Both the position numbers and the translations under genes were made by a program. Below the pieces are notes generated by a model. The model did no database searches and was not told the origin of the DNA. It was given only the letters and a program-made list of their open reading frames with translations. 64,000 nucleotides of DNA from Deltaproteobacteria bacterium (GTDB lineage Bacteria > Desulfobacterota > Desulfobacteria > Desulfobacterales > Desulfatirhabdiaceae). The stretch spans positions 62,001-126,000 of the forward strand of contig JACRBZ010000072.1 in the NCBI GenBank assembly GCA_016219185.1. The letters run 5' to 3'. The stretch's first letter is position 1, and each line of letters opens with the position of its first letter. Shown here in pieces: positions 48,958 to 58,322 of the stretch.

Positions 48958-49896
48958 TCATGAATGCGATTCGGTTTCAGTGAATCCGACCGTTTCTTTA
49001 ATGGTATACTGCGGTTTGGAATTAAGGCTGAGATACATTCGGCCCATGTATTCGCCAATCAAGCCAATGGAAGCCAGAATCAACCCGCCGATGATCAAAT
49101 TAATTAAAACCAGCGTCAACCATCCCTCTACCTTATGATCGGACAAAAAGTATTCAAATAAATAATACAAGGCCAGCACAAAACCGATGGAGGCAACTAA
49201 AAATCCCAATAATGATGCAATTCTCAAGGGATAAACGGAAAAACTGGTCGCTAATTTAAAGAAAACGGACATGGATCGAAAAAAATTGAAATTGCCTTTT
49301 CCCTTGTACCGCTCATGATGCTCGATTGTTATCTGCGTGACGTTGCTGGTTGTTTGAAGCAGCAATCCCTGAACATAAGGGTAGGGACCCTTGTATTTTA
49401 ATACTTCATCCACCACCTCTTTTCTGATGATCTGAAACGGCGAAAGGTAAATATGCTTTGGTTTGTCGATTAAAACATCAGCGATTTTTCCATTGAACCA
49501 GCTACCCATGTTTTTCCACAAGGCCTGATTTTTCTTTAAAAAATTCGCATAACAGACATCATATCCCTGACGGCAGACATCATAAAGTTTGATGATATCA
49601 TAAGGAGAGTGCTGAATATCATCGTCCATGATCACCGTATAATTTCCATGGGAATACGAAAGCCCGGCCATAATGGCATTGTCCTGCCCGCTGTTCTTAC
49701 GCAGATTCACACCGATGACATTATGATTCTGCCGGCATAATTGAACAATAATTTCCCAGCTTGCATCCTTGCTTCCATCGTTGACCAGTATGAGTTCATA
49801 GTTCATTTCCGATAAAGCATCATGAACCTGCCTGGCCAGTTCAATTAAATTGCCTTCGCTGTTATAAACCGGTATGACGATGCTGATGTCTTTCAT
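48958..49896 (-). CDS. GT2 glycosyltransferase, polyprenyl-phosphate sugar transferase type
   Basis: A 312-residue GT2 enzyme like DPM1/GtrB/ArnC. The catalytic domain shows IVIPVYNSE, LVNDGSKDAS and MDDDIQHSP (the DxD metal site). Two C-terminal membrane helices (IASLLGFLVASIGFVLALYY and LIIGGLILASIGLIGEYMGR, the latter with the family GEYxGR motif) anchor it. Such enzymes load a sugar on undecaprenyl phosphate for transfer outside. Its start lies within the end of the upstream methyltransferase gene (35-base overlap), implying translational coupling. It ends 47 bases from the convergent GH26 copy 2. Confidence 0.92.
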   Translation of the reverse strand: MKDISIVIPVYNSEGNLIELARQVHDALSEMNYELILVNDGSKDASWEIIVQLCRQNHNVIGVNLRKNSGQDNAIMAGLSYSHGNYTVIMDDDIQHSPYDIIKLYDVCRQGYDVCYANFLKKNQALWKNMGSWFNGKIADVLIDKPKHIYLSPFQIIRKEVVDEVLKYKGPYPYVQGLLLQTTSNVTQITIEHHERYKGKGNFNFFRSMSVFFKLATSFSVYPLRIASLLGFLVASIGFVLALYYLFEYFLSDHKVEGWLTLVLINLIIGGLILASIGLIGEYMGRMYLSLNSKPQYTIKETVGFTETESHS

Positions 49897-50491
49897 TAAT
49901 TATTATTAAAATATCCTTTTTTTCTGAAACAATTTCATAAGTAAAATCATAAGTTTCCTGAAAAGAATCCAGCATTTCAATCAACGAGTCATGATCAAAA
50001 CGAAATGTCTCGGCGCCATTTCGTACGGCGGAAGCCCTGGCCCCGATTTTTCCGATGATATTATTGTTTGAAGTGATATTTTTGATCGGTTCGGAGAGAA
50101 TAATCCTTGTCGCGCACGAAGTCATCAATTGCCAGATGTGATGCAGGTTCTCATTGAAATGGTATAAAGAGCCGGCAAAAATCAGAACATCCGCCGGAGG
50201 TAGTTTTTTCAAAGACAAAATGTCAGCACAAACGGCGTTATGACCGTGTTCCAAAGCATAATTGACGAACACGTCATTGATGTCGTAGCCGATCCACTGC
50301 CTTTCGCTTTTTTTACAGTATTCCGCGATGTAAATATCCCCGAAACATAGCTCGATTATCCGGCGATCTTCGGGAGCCATGACAGCGATGATGTCTTGAA
50401 ATCGCTGTCGGTATCGGCCCAGATACAGAAAATTCATGATCAAACGGTAAATCCAGATTCTTTTGTAAATCCAACTGACTGTTTTTTTCAC
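49862..50491 (-). CDS. SAM-dependent methyltransferase (class I), polysaccharide-linked
   Basis: A 209-residue small methyltransferase-like protein. The N-terminus is basic and aromatic (IYKRIWIYRLIMNFLYLGRYR), possibly membrane-associated. A weak motif I, IIELCFGDIYIAEYC, is followed by the acidic residue ending strand 2 (WIGYDINDV) and ADVLIFAGSLYHF for motif IV. The Gly-rich loop is short of glycines, so methyl transfer is not certain. It is translationally coupled to the GT2 gene, so it probably modifies a lipid-linked sugar or the polymer end. Confidence 0.78.
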   Translation of the reverse strand: MKKTVSWIYKRIWIYRLIMNFLYLGRYRQRFQDIIAVMAPEDRRIIELCFGDIYIAEYCKKSERQWIGYDINDVFVNYALEHGHNAVCADILSLKKLPPADVLIFAGSLYHFNENLHHIWQLMTSCATRIILSEPIKNITSNNNIIGKIGARASAVRNGAETFRFDHDSLIEMLDSFQETYDFTYEIVSEKKDILIIINERHQHRHTGL

Positions 50492-50682
50492 TTGAAACCC
50501 GAATATGTTTTAGAAATCTTTCTTGATGCTGCTTAACACGGCGTTATTCCGATGTATCGCATAGCGCCGGTCGTGTCAAACGAAGAATCTTATTGATTCC
50601 TGTTTCTCATCAATCAATCATTGTCTGAAGGCAAATACGTTTGAACCGGTTGGCGCCTGGGGAAAAATCCGTTGTTGCCTTA

Positions 50683-50711
50683 TTGCTATGTCAGGGCATA
50701 AAAGATATAAT
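50683..50711 (+). promoter_or_regulatory. Sigma-70 promoter for the GT-C/GT2 fusion gene
   Basis: TTGCTA (50683-50688), 17-base spacer, consensus TATAAT (50706-50711). It lies in the 272-base divergent gap and points at the gene starting at 50764; transcription would start near 50718. Confidence 0.55.
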
Positions 50712-50763
50712 ATTTATAGATTGAAACAAATTTACCGTCTTTTAGCGTTGTTGCTGGACTGAG

Positions 50764-52770
50764 GTGGTATTGAAAAGTCGTTTGAGTCAGAAAATATACC
50801 TTGCTGCCGGTGCATTGATTGCTTATGTTTTTTTTTCGGCGTTTCTTCTTGTCCCCGGCGACAACATTATCGGAAGCCCATATTATCTTATTGGATCGGC
50901 GGGCATGTTCCTGAGCATGCTCTGGATCATGAAACACTGGCCTGGAAGGCAGATGCTTTCCGCAGTTTTGCTTCTGGCGCTCCTTATAAGAATTGTTGCA
51001 ATTTTTCAGTTTCCGGAGAACAGCGACATCAACCGATATGTCTGGGAAGGAGAAGTCCAGCTTGCAGGGTATAACCCGTATCTGCTTGCGCCGGAAGCCG
51101 AAGCACTGAAACACCTCAGGAATGAAAACTGGCAGGACATCAATTTTAAAAATATCCCCGCGATTTACTGGCCTTTTGCGCAGTTGATTTTTAAGGCAGG
51201 AGCTGCGATATCGCCAACATTCTGGTTTTTTAAAACAATCCTTGTTCTCTTTGATCTGGGTACGATTTTCCTGCTGCTGCTCATGATACGCCCATTTTCT
51301 TCGGATTTCAGGGAAATCGTCCTGTATGCGCTGAACCCCCTGACGATAATCACCGTGGCAGGGGAAGGCCATCTTGAAAGCATCCTGGTTTTCTGGATCA
51401 TGCTGTCCCTTTATGGGTGCAGGCAGAAGAAGCCATGGCTGATGTATCCGGCGCTCGGGCTTGCAGTCATGACAAAGCTGACGCCTGTCATTTTCCTGCC
51501 CCTGCTTGTGGAGCGCGGCAATCTCAAATATTTTCCCCTTTTTCTGCTTCCATTTGCGTTGATGCTGCCTTATGTTGATCCGGGAATCAATTTTCTATCC
51601 AGTTTCAATATTTTCATTGCCGATTTTCATTTCAATGGCCTGTTCAATTATGCCTGCCAGATCATCACCGGAGAAATACCGTCAACCTGGATTGCTGCGT
51701 TTTGCGCGGCAGGCCTCTCGGGATTTGTATTTTTTCTCACTCCGGACAGGCCCCGGTCTATCTTCCTGTTGTCTGCATTTTTATTGATATTCGCCCCGAC
51801 ATTTCACACCTGGTATCTGCTGCTGATCACGCCATTTCTCGTATTATACCGTCCCGTGCCCTGGATCATTCTTCATGCCACGATTCTGCCGCTTGTTTTC
51901 TTTTTTCACCCCTGGGCCACCAACCCTTTATGGCACAGCAAACCATTTCTGCAAGGAATTGAATTCTTGCCCTTTATCGCTGCCGGTCTCTGGTGTTTCT
52001 GGAAAAACCGTCCGCACTGGCCGGCCCGGTTTCCGCTGGCTCAAAGCGTTTCCGTAATCATAACAACGGATAATGAAGCACAGTATGTTTCCGAGTGTAT
52101 CCAATCCATAGACAAGCGGGATTGTCCGGTTGAAATTATTGTTGTCGACGGCGGCTTCAGGGATGGCGCCTTCAACATCGTTCAAACATTTCCGGATGTA
52201 AAGCTTCTTTCATCCGGGCCAGGATGGGGAATGCAGATCAGAAGCGGCATCCACTCTGCGCAAAATGACGTTATTATCCTGCTCCATGCGGATTCCAGGC
52301 TGTTGCCGGGTGCAATTTCCCGAATGATGAGCGCGCTTCGGGAAAATGACAGTGCTGTCGGCGGATGCTTTGGCGCCATGTGCGATGATTCGGGGCATGG
52401 CATGCGTCTAAACCGACTTGCGCCTGTGTTGCACCGATTCTGGTTCGGTGCCTCGGGTATTTCCCTAAGGGGTCAGGTGAAGTTCTTCAGGCGCCAGGCT
52501 TTCCAGTATCCTTTCCCCGCAACCCACCTCATGGAAAATATCGAGCTGTCGCTCCGCATGAAAGAAGCCGGGGCAACTGTTTTTATCCCCGGCGGCGTGA
52601 CCGGAACCGTCCGAAGGCGAGCGCCGGCCCGCAATTGGGCTGATTTTATAAAAGCACTCTATATATTGATCCGATATCTGATGCTAAGAAGGTTGGGCCT
52701 GATGTCGATCGACAGCATGGATGATTATCATGCCATACCGACAGTTCCGGCAAAAAAGCAGGCTGCCTGA
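50764..52770 (+). CDS. Fusion glycosyltransferase: GT-C/GT87-like membrane part plus GT2 (TIGR04283-like) domain
   Basis: A 668-residue protein. Residues 1-420 have about ten membrane segments and a periplasmic loop with [19 protein letters not shown], matching the D-RY-WdG-nPY signature of polyprenyl-linked GT-C/GT87 mannosyltransferase-like enzymes. From residue 425 it continues as a soluble GT2 domain ([29 protein letters not shown] with Asp510, [11 protein letters not shown]) of the kind named TIGR04283. Combining a lumen-side transferase with a cytoplasmic one is unusual. The start may be GTG 50764 or TTG 50770, the latter better spaced from GAGG. Its 3' end overlaps the convergent dppF pseudogene by 43 bases. 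Confidence 0.82.
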   Translation: MVLKSRLSQKIYLAAGALIAYVFFSAFLLVPGDNIIGSPYYLIGSAGMFLSMLWIMKHWPGRQMLSAVLLLALLIRIVAIFQFPENSDINRYVWEGEVQLAGYNPYLLAPEAEALKHLRNENWQDINFKNIPAIYWPFAQLIFKAGAAISPTFWFFKTILVLFDLGTIFLLLLMIRPFSSDFREIVLYALNPLTIITVAGEGHLESILVFWIMLSLYGCRQKKPWLMYPALGLAVMTKLTPVIFLPLLVERGNLKYFPLFLLPFALMLPYVDPGINFLSSFNIFIADFHFNGLFNYACQIITGEIPSTWIAAFCAAGLSGFVFFLTPDRPRSIFLLSAFLLIFAPTFHTWYLLLITPFLVLYRPVPWIILHATILPLVFFFHPWATNPLWHSKPFLQGIEFLPFIAAGLWCFWKNRPHWPARFPLAQSVSVIITTDNEAQYVSECIQSIDKRDCPVEIIVVDGGFRDGAFNIVQTFPDVKLLSSGPGWGMQIRSGIHSAQNDVIILLHADSRLLPGAISRMMSALRENDSAVGGCFGAMCDDSGHGMRLNRLAPVLHRFWFGASGISLRGQVKFFRRQAFQYPFPATHLMENIELSLRMKEAGATVFIPGGVTGTVRRRAPARNWADFIKALYILIRYLMLRRLGLMSIDSMDDYHAIPTVPAKKQAA

Positions 52771-53724
52771 TGATCGCCATGAAGAACGCGCAGTGGCGGC
52801 TCTTTCTGGCTGCAGACGTCTTCTGCATACAGGCACCGCGTGTGAAAGCGGCAACCGGACGGCGGATCGATGGGGCTGGGAACATCGCCTTTTAAAATGA
52901 TCCGATGGCGCTTTAAGGTGGGGTCCGGCAGGGGGGATGCCGAAAGCAGGGCCTGGGTGTAGGGATGAAGGGGATGGGCGTAGAGCTCGCTGCTTCTGGC
53001 GATTTCAACGATCTTCCCAAGATACATGACGGCCACCCGGTCGCTGATGTATTCCACAACGCTTAAGTCATGCGAAATAAAAAGATAGGTCAGGCCGAAT
53101 TCATTCTGCAAGTCCTTCAGAAGATTGATCACCTGGGCCTGAATCGAGACATCCAGGGCCGATACCGCCTCGTCGCACACAACTAACTTGGGATTTAAGG
53201 CCAGGGCCCTGGCAATGCCGATTCTCTGGCGCTGGCCCCCCTGAAAACTGATGGGGATAGCGCCGCATGTGCTCCTGCCTGAGGCCCACGACATCAAGCA
53301 GGTCCAGAACCCGCTGGTCTCTTTCTTCCCTGGTTTTCATGCCGTGAATCAACAGCGGCTCGCCGATAATCTGGGAAATGGTTTTTCTGGGATTCAGGGA
53401 TGAAAACGGGTCCTGGAAGATGATCTGCATCTGCTTGCGAAGGTTGCGCACCTGCTTTGGCGAGAATGCCAGAATATTTTCGCCTTCAAAAAAGACTTCT
53501 CCGGATGTGGGTTCTTCCAGGCGAAGAATGGCACGGCCCAGCGTCGACTTCCCGCAACCCGATTCTCCAACGAGTCCGAGTGTTTCGCCCAGCCGGATCG
53601 AAAAGGAAACGCCGTCAACCGCCTTTACGGCTGCGATCTGTTTAAGAAAAACGCCTCCCAGAATGGGATAGTGCTTGACGATATTGCTGGCGCAAATCAG
53701 CGCAGGGGGTTCGGGTTCAGACAT
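52728..53724 (-). pseudogene. dppF: dppF/oppF-type ABC ATPase interrupted by a one-base frameshift
   Basis: The gene should encode the second ATPase of the peptide importer. The first part (ATG 53724) has Walker [10 protein letters not shown] and the Q-loop, and reads correctly up to PHQFSGG. There a run of six G on the minus strand (53236-53241) replaces an expected five, shifting into a dead frame. The remainder reads perfectly in the next frame: [13 protein letters not shown] signature, Walker [13 protein letters not shown]-loop FISHDLS, and the C-terminal oligopeptide/dipeptide Cys motif (CRFHTRC). The start overlaps the dppD stop by eight bases. It is either a real slippage mutation or a homopolymer sequencing error; no other damage is visible. 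Confidence 0.85.
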
Positions 53725-54694
53725 ATTTGAGGCACCGTGCAACATGATGGAGTCCTGTGGCAACCATTTCGGGTTCAACTTGCCGGCAGTCGGAAAACAC
53801 ATCCGGACACCTGTCGTTAAACATGCATCCGGACGGCAGATTCAGAAGCGATGGGACCATGCCCTTGATGGCGTTCAGGCGCTTTCCGGCATTTCTCCCC
53901 ATGACGGGGATGGATTGAAGGAGCCCAACGGTATAAGGATGTTTGGGATCGCTAAACAAGGTGTTCACATCCGCAAATTCCACAACCTTTCCGGCGTACA
54001 TGACGGCAACATTTTGGGCCATTTCGGCGATGACGCCCAGATCATGCGTGATAAACAGAATGGATGCGCCGATCTCGGATTTCAGTTTGTTCATGAGAGC
54101 CAGAATCTGGGCCTGGATGGTGACATCCAGGGCGGTTGTGGGTTCATCGGCAATCATCAGGCGGGGGGTGCAGGCCAGAGCCATGGCAATCATGACCCGC
54201 TGGCGCATGCCGCCGCTCATCTGGTGGGGATAATCGTCCATTCGCTTTTCCGGAGCCGGAATTCCCACCAGCCGGAACATGTCAAGAACCCGATCCCTAA
54301 CTTCTTTACCGGTTGATTTCTGATGGATGCGAATGGATTCTCCCACCTGATTTCCAACCGAATAAACCGGATTCAAGGACGTCATGGGCTCCTGAAAAAT
54401 CATGGAAATCCGCTTGCCTCTGATTTTTCGCATCTGGGGTTCGGATAGTTCGAGAAGATTGGTTCCCTGGAAATCGATTCTGCCGCCAACGATTTTCCCC
54501 GGAGGTTCGGGAATAAGCCGAATGATGGAATGGGCGGTCACGCTTTTCCCGCAGCCGGATTCCCCCACCAGACCCAGGGTCTGGCCGGAAGGGATGGTTA
54601 GGCTCACGTCATCGACAGCCCTGGCAATCTGGCCGCGCACATAAAAATAGGTTCGCAGGTGCTGAATATCAACAACCGGTTGTGTCGGATCCAT
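53717..54694 (-). CDS. dppD: Peptide ABC transporter ATPase DppD/OppD
   Basis: A 325-residue ABC ATPase, complete. Walker [10 protein letters not shown]-loop [12 protein letters not shown], signature [14 protein letters not shown], Walker [13 protein letters not shown], and the switch His in FITHDLG are all present. The C-terminal oligopeptide-transport extension includes the Cys-containing CMFNDRCP motif. The start has GAAGG, and the gene follows dppC by eight bases. With DppF it would power import of di- or oligopeptides through DppBC; since dppB and dppF are broken, its role now is doubtful unless another set supplies them. Confidence 0.95.
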   Translation of the reverse strand: MDPTQPVVDIQHLRTYFYVRGQIARAVDDVSLTIPSGQTLGLVGESGCGKSVTAHSIIRLIPEPPGKIVGGRIDFQGTNLLELSEPQMRKIRGKRISMIFQEPMTSLNPVYSVGNQVGESIRIHQKSTGKEVRDRVLDMFRLVGIPAPEKRMDDYPHQMSGGMRQRVMIAMALACTPRLMIADEPTTALDVTIQAQILALMNKLKSEIGASILFITHDLGVIAEMAQNVAVMYAGKVVEFADVNTLFSDPKHPYTVGLLQSIPVMGRNAGKRLNAIKGMVPSLLNLPSGCMFNDRCPDVFSDCRQVEPEMVATGLHHVARCLKYV

Positions 54695-54702
54695 TTATAC
54701 CT

Positions 54703-55596
54703 TCAGTCTCTCAGCCGCGGGTCCAGGACGTCCCTCAAGCCGTCGCCGAACAGATTAAACCCCAGAACCGCAACCAATATCGACAGGCCCGGCATGGTCA
54801 TGACCCACCAGGCGCGTAGGGCCATGGATCTGCCATCGGCAATCATGGCGCCCCATTCGGGCGTTGGCGGCTGGGCTCCCAGCCCCAGAAAGCTTAAGGC
54901 CGCCGCATCCAGAATCGCCGATGCAAACCCGAGCGTTGTCTGAACGATGAGCGGCCCCAGGCAATTGGGAAAAATGGTCATAAAAATGATTCGCAGGTTT
55001 TTTGCCCCGATGGCTCTGGATGCGGTTACATAGTCTTTTTCGCATTCTTCCAGAACCGATGCGCGGACAATGCGGGCATAGCGGGGAATGTAAATGATGC
55101 CGATGGCCAGCATGGCGTTTCTCAGGCTGGGGCCAAGATATGCGACCATGACAATGGCCAGAAGAATGTGGGGAAAGGCCAGCAGGATGTCCATGGAACG
55201 CATGATCAGGTTGTCTCGAATCCCTTTGTAATATCCGGCCAGCGCCCCAAGCAGCGATCCGACAAAAAAAGCCACACCCACGCTGAAAACAGCGACCATG
55301 AGAGAGACCCTGGCGCCATAAACGAGTCGGGATAAAATATCCCGGCCCAGGTCATCGGTCCCCAGAATATGCTTCCCTGTTCCGGCATCATACCAGACGG
55401 GCGGCTTCAACTGGTCGTAGAGAGCAGCCTCCACCGCGCTGTGCGGACTGAGCAGCGGGGCAAACAATGCCGTCAGGATAAAAATCAGAACAATGATGAA
55501 CCCGGCGACCGCGGTCTTGTTTCGCCAGAGCTGTTCGATCTGATCCAAAACAGGATGGCGGTCTTCGAAACTCCGGGTGGAACTTAGGATAGGCAT
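54703..55596 (-). CDS. dppC: Peptide ABC transporter permease DppC/OppC
   Basis: A 297-residue permease with the OppC-type N-terminal domain (an extra membrane segment, VAGFIIVLIFILTALFAPLL), the LGTDDLGRDILSRLVYGARVSL signature seen in parts, and the EAA-type cytoplasmic loop YVTASRAIGAKN contacting the ATPase. Five or six membrane segments are visible and no damage is seen. It is 59 bases after the dppB remnant. Confidence 0.95.
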   Translation of the reverse strand: MPILSSTRSFEDRHPVLDQIEQLWRNKTAVAGFIIVLIFILTALFAPLLSPHSAVEAALYDQLKPPVWYDAGTGKHILGTDDLGRDILSRLVYGARVSLMVAVFSVGVAFFVGSLLGALAGYYKGIRDNLIMRSMDILLAFPHILLAIVMVAYLGPSLRNAMLAIGIIYIPRYARIVRASVLEECEKDYVTASRAIGAKNLRIIFMTIFPNCLGPLIVQTTLGFASAILDAAALSFLGLGAQPPTPEWGAMIADGRSMALRAWWVMTMPGLSILVAVLGFNLFGDGLRDVLDPRLRD

Positions 55597-55655
55597 ACGA
55601 TTCTTTTCGATCCGTCATTTGCGGCAACCAGAAAAAAACTATTGTTCCTGCTTGC

Positions 55656-56394
55656 TTATTTGACGCTGATTCTGGGATTGATCACCGCATACAGGACATC
55701 CACGATCAAATTGATGACAATAAAGGCGGATGCAATAAAAAGCGTGCCGCCCTGAATGACTGCATAATCGCGCTTCATGACCGCATCGAACATCCATTTT
55801 CCAACGCCCGGCCAGGCAAAAATCGTTTCGGTCAATATCGCGCCGCCCAGAAGAATCCCAAATTGAAGCCCGATGGTCGTGACAACCGGAATCAGGGCAT
55901 TTCGCAGGGCATGCTTGATAACGACCTTGAATTCGGAAAGGCCCTTGGCTTTGGCGGTTTTGATATAATCCTGCCGAAGAACATCGAGCATGCTGGATCG
56001 GGTCATCCTGGCCACAATGGCCATGGGGATGCTGCTCAGCGTAATGGCCGGAAGGGTCAAGTGCCAGAGCACATCTTTTAAAGCGGTCCAGTTTCGGGAG
56101 AGAACGGCATCCAGAATATAAAACTGGGTGCTGGCATCCAGGTCCACACCGATCGTCAGTCTCCCGGACATGGGAAGCCATCTGAGAAACAGGGAAAAGA
56201 TGAGCATCAGCACCAGGCCCAGCCAGAAAATGGGCATGCTAACCCCGATCAGGGCACCGATCATGCTCAGATAATCAAAAATGGAGTGCTGCCGGATCGC
56301 CGGGGGTGATGTGAAGCATGAGAAAGACGATGATGGATACCCCCAGAAGGGTGGGAAAAAGCATCAGAACGCGTCGAAGAATGTAGGCTGACAT
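55656..56394 (-). pseudogene. dppB: dppB/oppB-type permease with internal deletion and frame change
   Basis: The N-terminal fragment (56275-56394) reads SAYILRRVLMLFP, LGVSIIVFLML, HITPGDPAA, then hits TGA. The C-terminal fragment, in the next frame from about 56298 down to 55656, reads RQHSIFDYLSMIGALIGVSM and continues through the complete permease core, including the EAA loop YIKTAKAKGL. The joining point is near GATCCGGCAG (about 56290-56300). About 60-95 residues that normally lie between GDP and the first core helix are missing, judged against usual DppB lengths of 305-340. An ATG at 56403 is an alternative start. The C-terminal fragment could in theory start at an internal ATG, giving 202 residues without the first membrane domain. 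Confidence 0.85.
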
Positions 56395-56465
56395 CAGAAA
56401 CATCAATCCTGAAATAGGTAAAACAGTGCCCTCTCTGATGACCCGCATGTATCGCCCGACATTGC

Positions 56466-56490
56466 CTCCCCCTTTTTTGCAAAGGGGGAG
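56466..56490. repeat. Intercistronic hairpin between dppA and dppB
   Basis: A perfect 10-base stem (CTCCCCCTTT with AAAGGGGGAG) and a TTTGC loop, 50 bases after the dppA stop. Such hairpins protect the abundant binding-protein message. The arms resemble the C/G-rich hairpins at 10972 and 17791. A second G-rich half-copy (GCAAAGGGGGAATCAC) follows near 56512. Confidence 0.55.
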
Positions 56491-56539
56491 AGACTATCCG
56501 AAAATGATACGCAAAGGGGGAATCACTTGACAACAAGGA

Positions 56540-58147
56540 CTATTCCAGCCAGACGTTTTTCATCCGCATCGACTGGGTGGGATGGAGTTTGAAATTCTTG
56601 ACGGTTTTAAGCTGAGGACTGACAACTGTGGAATGCGCCACGCAAATGGTTCCCACTTCATCATGGATGATTTGCTGGGCTTTTTTATAGATTTCAATCC
56701 GTTTGGCCTGATCCACGGTCTGTTTTCCCTCCAGCATCAGTTTGTGATATTCCTCGTTTTTCCACTGGGTTCGGACAGACGAAGATGCCAGTCCATCAAA
56801 AAGCACTGCCAGAAAATTGTCCGGATCGCCGTTATCGCCGGTCCATCCGAGCTGAAACAGATCCATGTCTTCGGGTTGTTCCTTCTGGCGTTTCAAATAG
56901 GTGCCCCAGTCATAGCTGACGATTCTGGCCTTGATGCCGACCTTGGTCAGATCCGAGATCATGGCCACGCCGACCTTCAACCCTTCGGGGTTGTAGGGTC
57001 TGGCAACCGGCATGGACCAGAGCGTGATTTCCGGAAGTCCGCTGCCCCCGGGAAAGCCCGCCAGTTCGAGTTCTTTCTTGGCCATTTCCGGATCAAACGG
57101 ATAGTCCTGAATCGCGTCGTTATATCCCCACATGGTGGGCGGAATGGGGTTTTTGGCAACCTGGCCCATGCCCTGGTAAATGTTGTCCACAATGGCTTTT
57201 CGGTTGATGGCGTAGACAATGGCTTTTCGCATGTGGAGATTCTGCCACAGGGGTTTGGTATGGTTGAAAGACAGATAACCGATATTCATGCCCGGCTGGG
57301 AAATCAGCACCAGATTGGGATCTTTGGCTGCCATCGGAATATCGGCGGCATTCGGGAACTGACAGATGTGAATGCTTCCGGCTTTCAGTTCCAGAAAGCG
57401 AACGGAGCTGTCCGGAATCGATCTGAAAACCAGTTTGTCCAGGTAAGGTCCGCCTTTTTTATCCCAGTAGTCAGCGTATTTTTCCAGAAGAATCTGGTCA
57501 TCCTTTACCCATTTGACAAATTTGAACGGACCGGTTCCCACGGGATTTCGAATGAATTCCTTGGGGTTTTTCATGAAAGCCGTCGGACTGATGATATCGG
57601 CAAAATCCATTCCCATATTGGCCAGAAACGGCGCTTCAACCCTTTTGAGCTTGAAAACAACGGTATTCTCATCAATGGCTTCGATGCTGTCCACGGTACT
57701 GTCCATTTCCATGGTTACCCAGTATTCCGGGGCTTTTTCCTGGGCCGGGATTTCCCAGCCTTTGCCGAAAAACTTGAGTTTTCGCTCTTTCATCTGCCTG
57801 CCAAGAGAAAAGACAACCGCATCGGCATTAAACGGCGTGCCGTCATGAAATTTAACGCCTTTCCGAAGGTGAAAGGTATAGGTCTTTCCGTCGGCGGAGA
57901 TGTCCCAGGATTCCGCCAGACCCGGTTCAATGGCTGTGGATTCATCGGCATACTCCACCAGGGCTTCGAGAACGTTGTCGCAGATCATGAATGAATTGCC
58001 GTCGGTTTCATAGGTGGGGTCCAGCCCCACGCTATCGCCTCCGCGTCCGAAAATCAGCGTGCCTCCGGATTTGGGGCCGGCAGCCAGCGTAGCGCCGGCA
58101 AAGAGAAATACAAGAGCGGCCATCAGCACGGCAGTTTTCTTACCCAT
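56540..58147 (-). CDS. dppA: Peptide ABC transporter substrate-binding protein DppA/OppA-type
   Basis: A 535-residue periplasmic solute-binding protein of family 5. A signal peptide is clear (KKTAVLMAALVFLFAGATLAA, cleavage after ALAAG-type text). Family text includes GGTLIFGRGGDS, the hallmark DGKTYTFHLRKGVKFHDG in parts, and NPVGTGPFKFVKW. It delivers di- or oligopeptides, or another ligand of this family (nickel, oligosaccharide), to the permease. The start has AAGGAGG. It is the first gene of the operon and looks fully intact. Confidence 0.95.
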   Translation of the reverse strand: MGKKTAVLMAALVFLFAGATLAAGPKSGGTLIFGRGGDSVGLDPTYETDGNSFMICDNVLEALVEYADESTAIEPGLAESWDISADGKTYTFHLRKGVKFHDGTPFNADAVVFSLGRQMKERKLKFFGKGWEIPAQEKAPEYWVTMEMDSTVDSIEAIDENTVVFKLKRVEAPFLANMGMDFADIISPTAFMKNPKEFIRNPVGTGPFKFVKWVKDDQILLEKYADYWDKKGGPYLDKLVFRSIPDSSVRFLELKAGSIHICQFPNAADIPMAAKDPNLVLISQPGMNIGYLSFNHTKPLWQNLHMRKAIVYAINRKAIVDNIYQGMGQVAKNPIPPTMWGYNDAIQDYPFDPEMAKKELELAGFPGGSGLPEITLWSMPVARPYNPEGLKVGVAMISDLTKVGIKARIVSYDWGTYLKRQKEQPEDMDLFQLGWTGDNGDPDNFLAVLFDGLASSSVRTQWKNEEYHKLMLEGKQTVDQAKRIEIYKKAQQIIHDEVGTICVAHSTVVSPQLKTVKNFKLHPTQSMRMKNVWLE

Positions 58148-58268
58148 GCGAGTCCCTCCTTGGTATCCAATTGTTGTCAGTACCGTGAATCGGATTCAGT
58201 CTCTTCAATGCTGCACACCCATGCGGGCAGGCAACAAATTAAGAATGGTTTGGCAGGCGGAGCGAACA

Positions 58269-58305
58269 GCAAGCGGGAAAGCCCGAATCGGGCTTTCCCG
58301 CTTGC
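58269..58305 (-). terminator. 17-bp perfect hairpin between the AOR gene and dppA
   Basis: GCAAGCGGGAAAGCCCG and its exact complement flank a three-base loop (AAT), starting 18 bases after the AOR-family stop. It is the longest perfect stem in the window. No T-run follows, but the stability should be enough to separate the AOR transcript from dppA, and also to stabilise its 3' end. Confidence 0.75.
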
Positions 58306-58322
58306 GCTGGATACACGGCTTG

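Noticed and set aside
56267..56536. An 89-codon minus-strand frame upstream of the permease core
   Set aside because: It is out of frame with the real dppB N-terminus (SAYILRR...), which can be read in the neighbouring frame. It has no membrane segment or motif.
56582..57994. A 470-codon plus-strand open frame opposite dppA
   Set aside because: dppA on the other strand is clear over the whole span, with signal peptide and family motifs. The antisense frame has no domain and no start signal.
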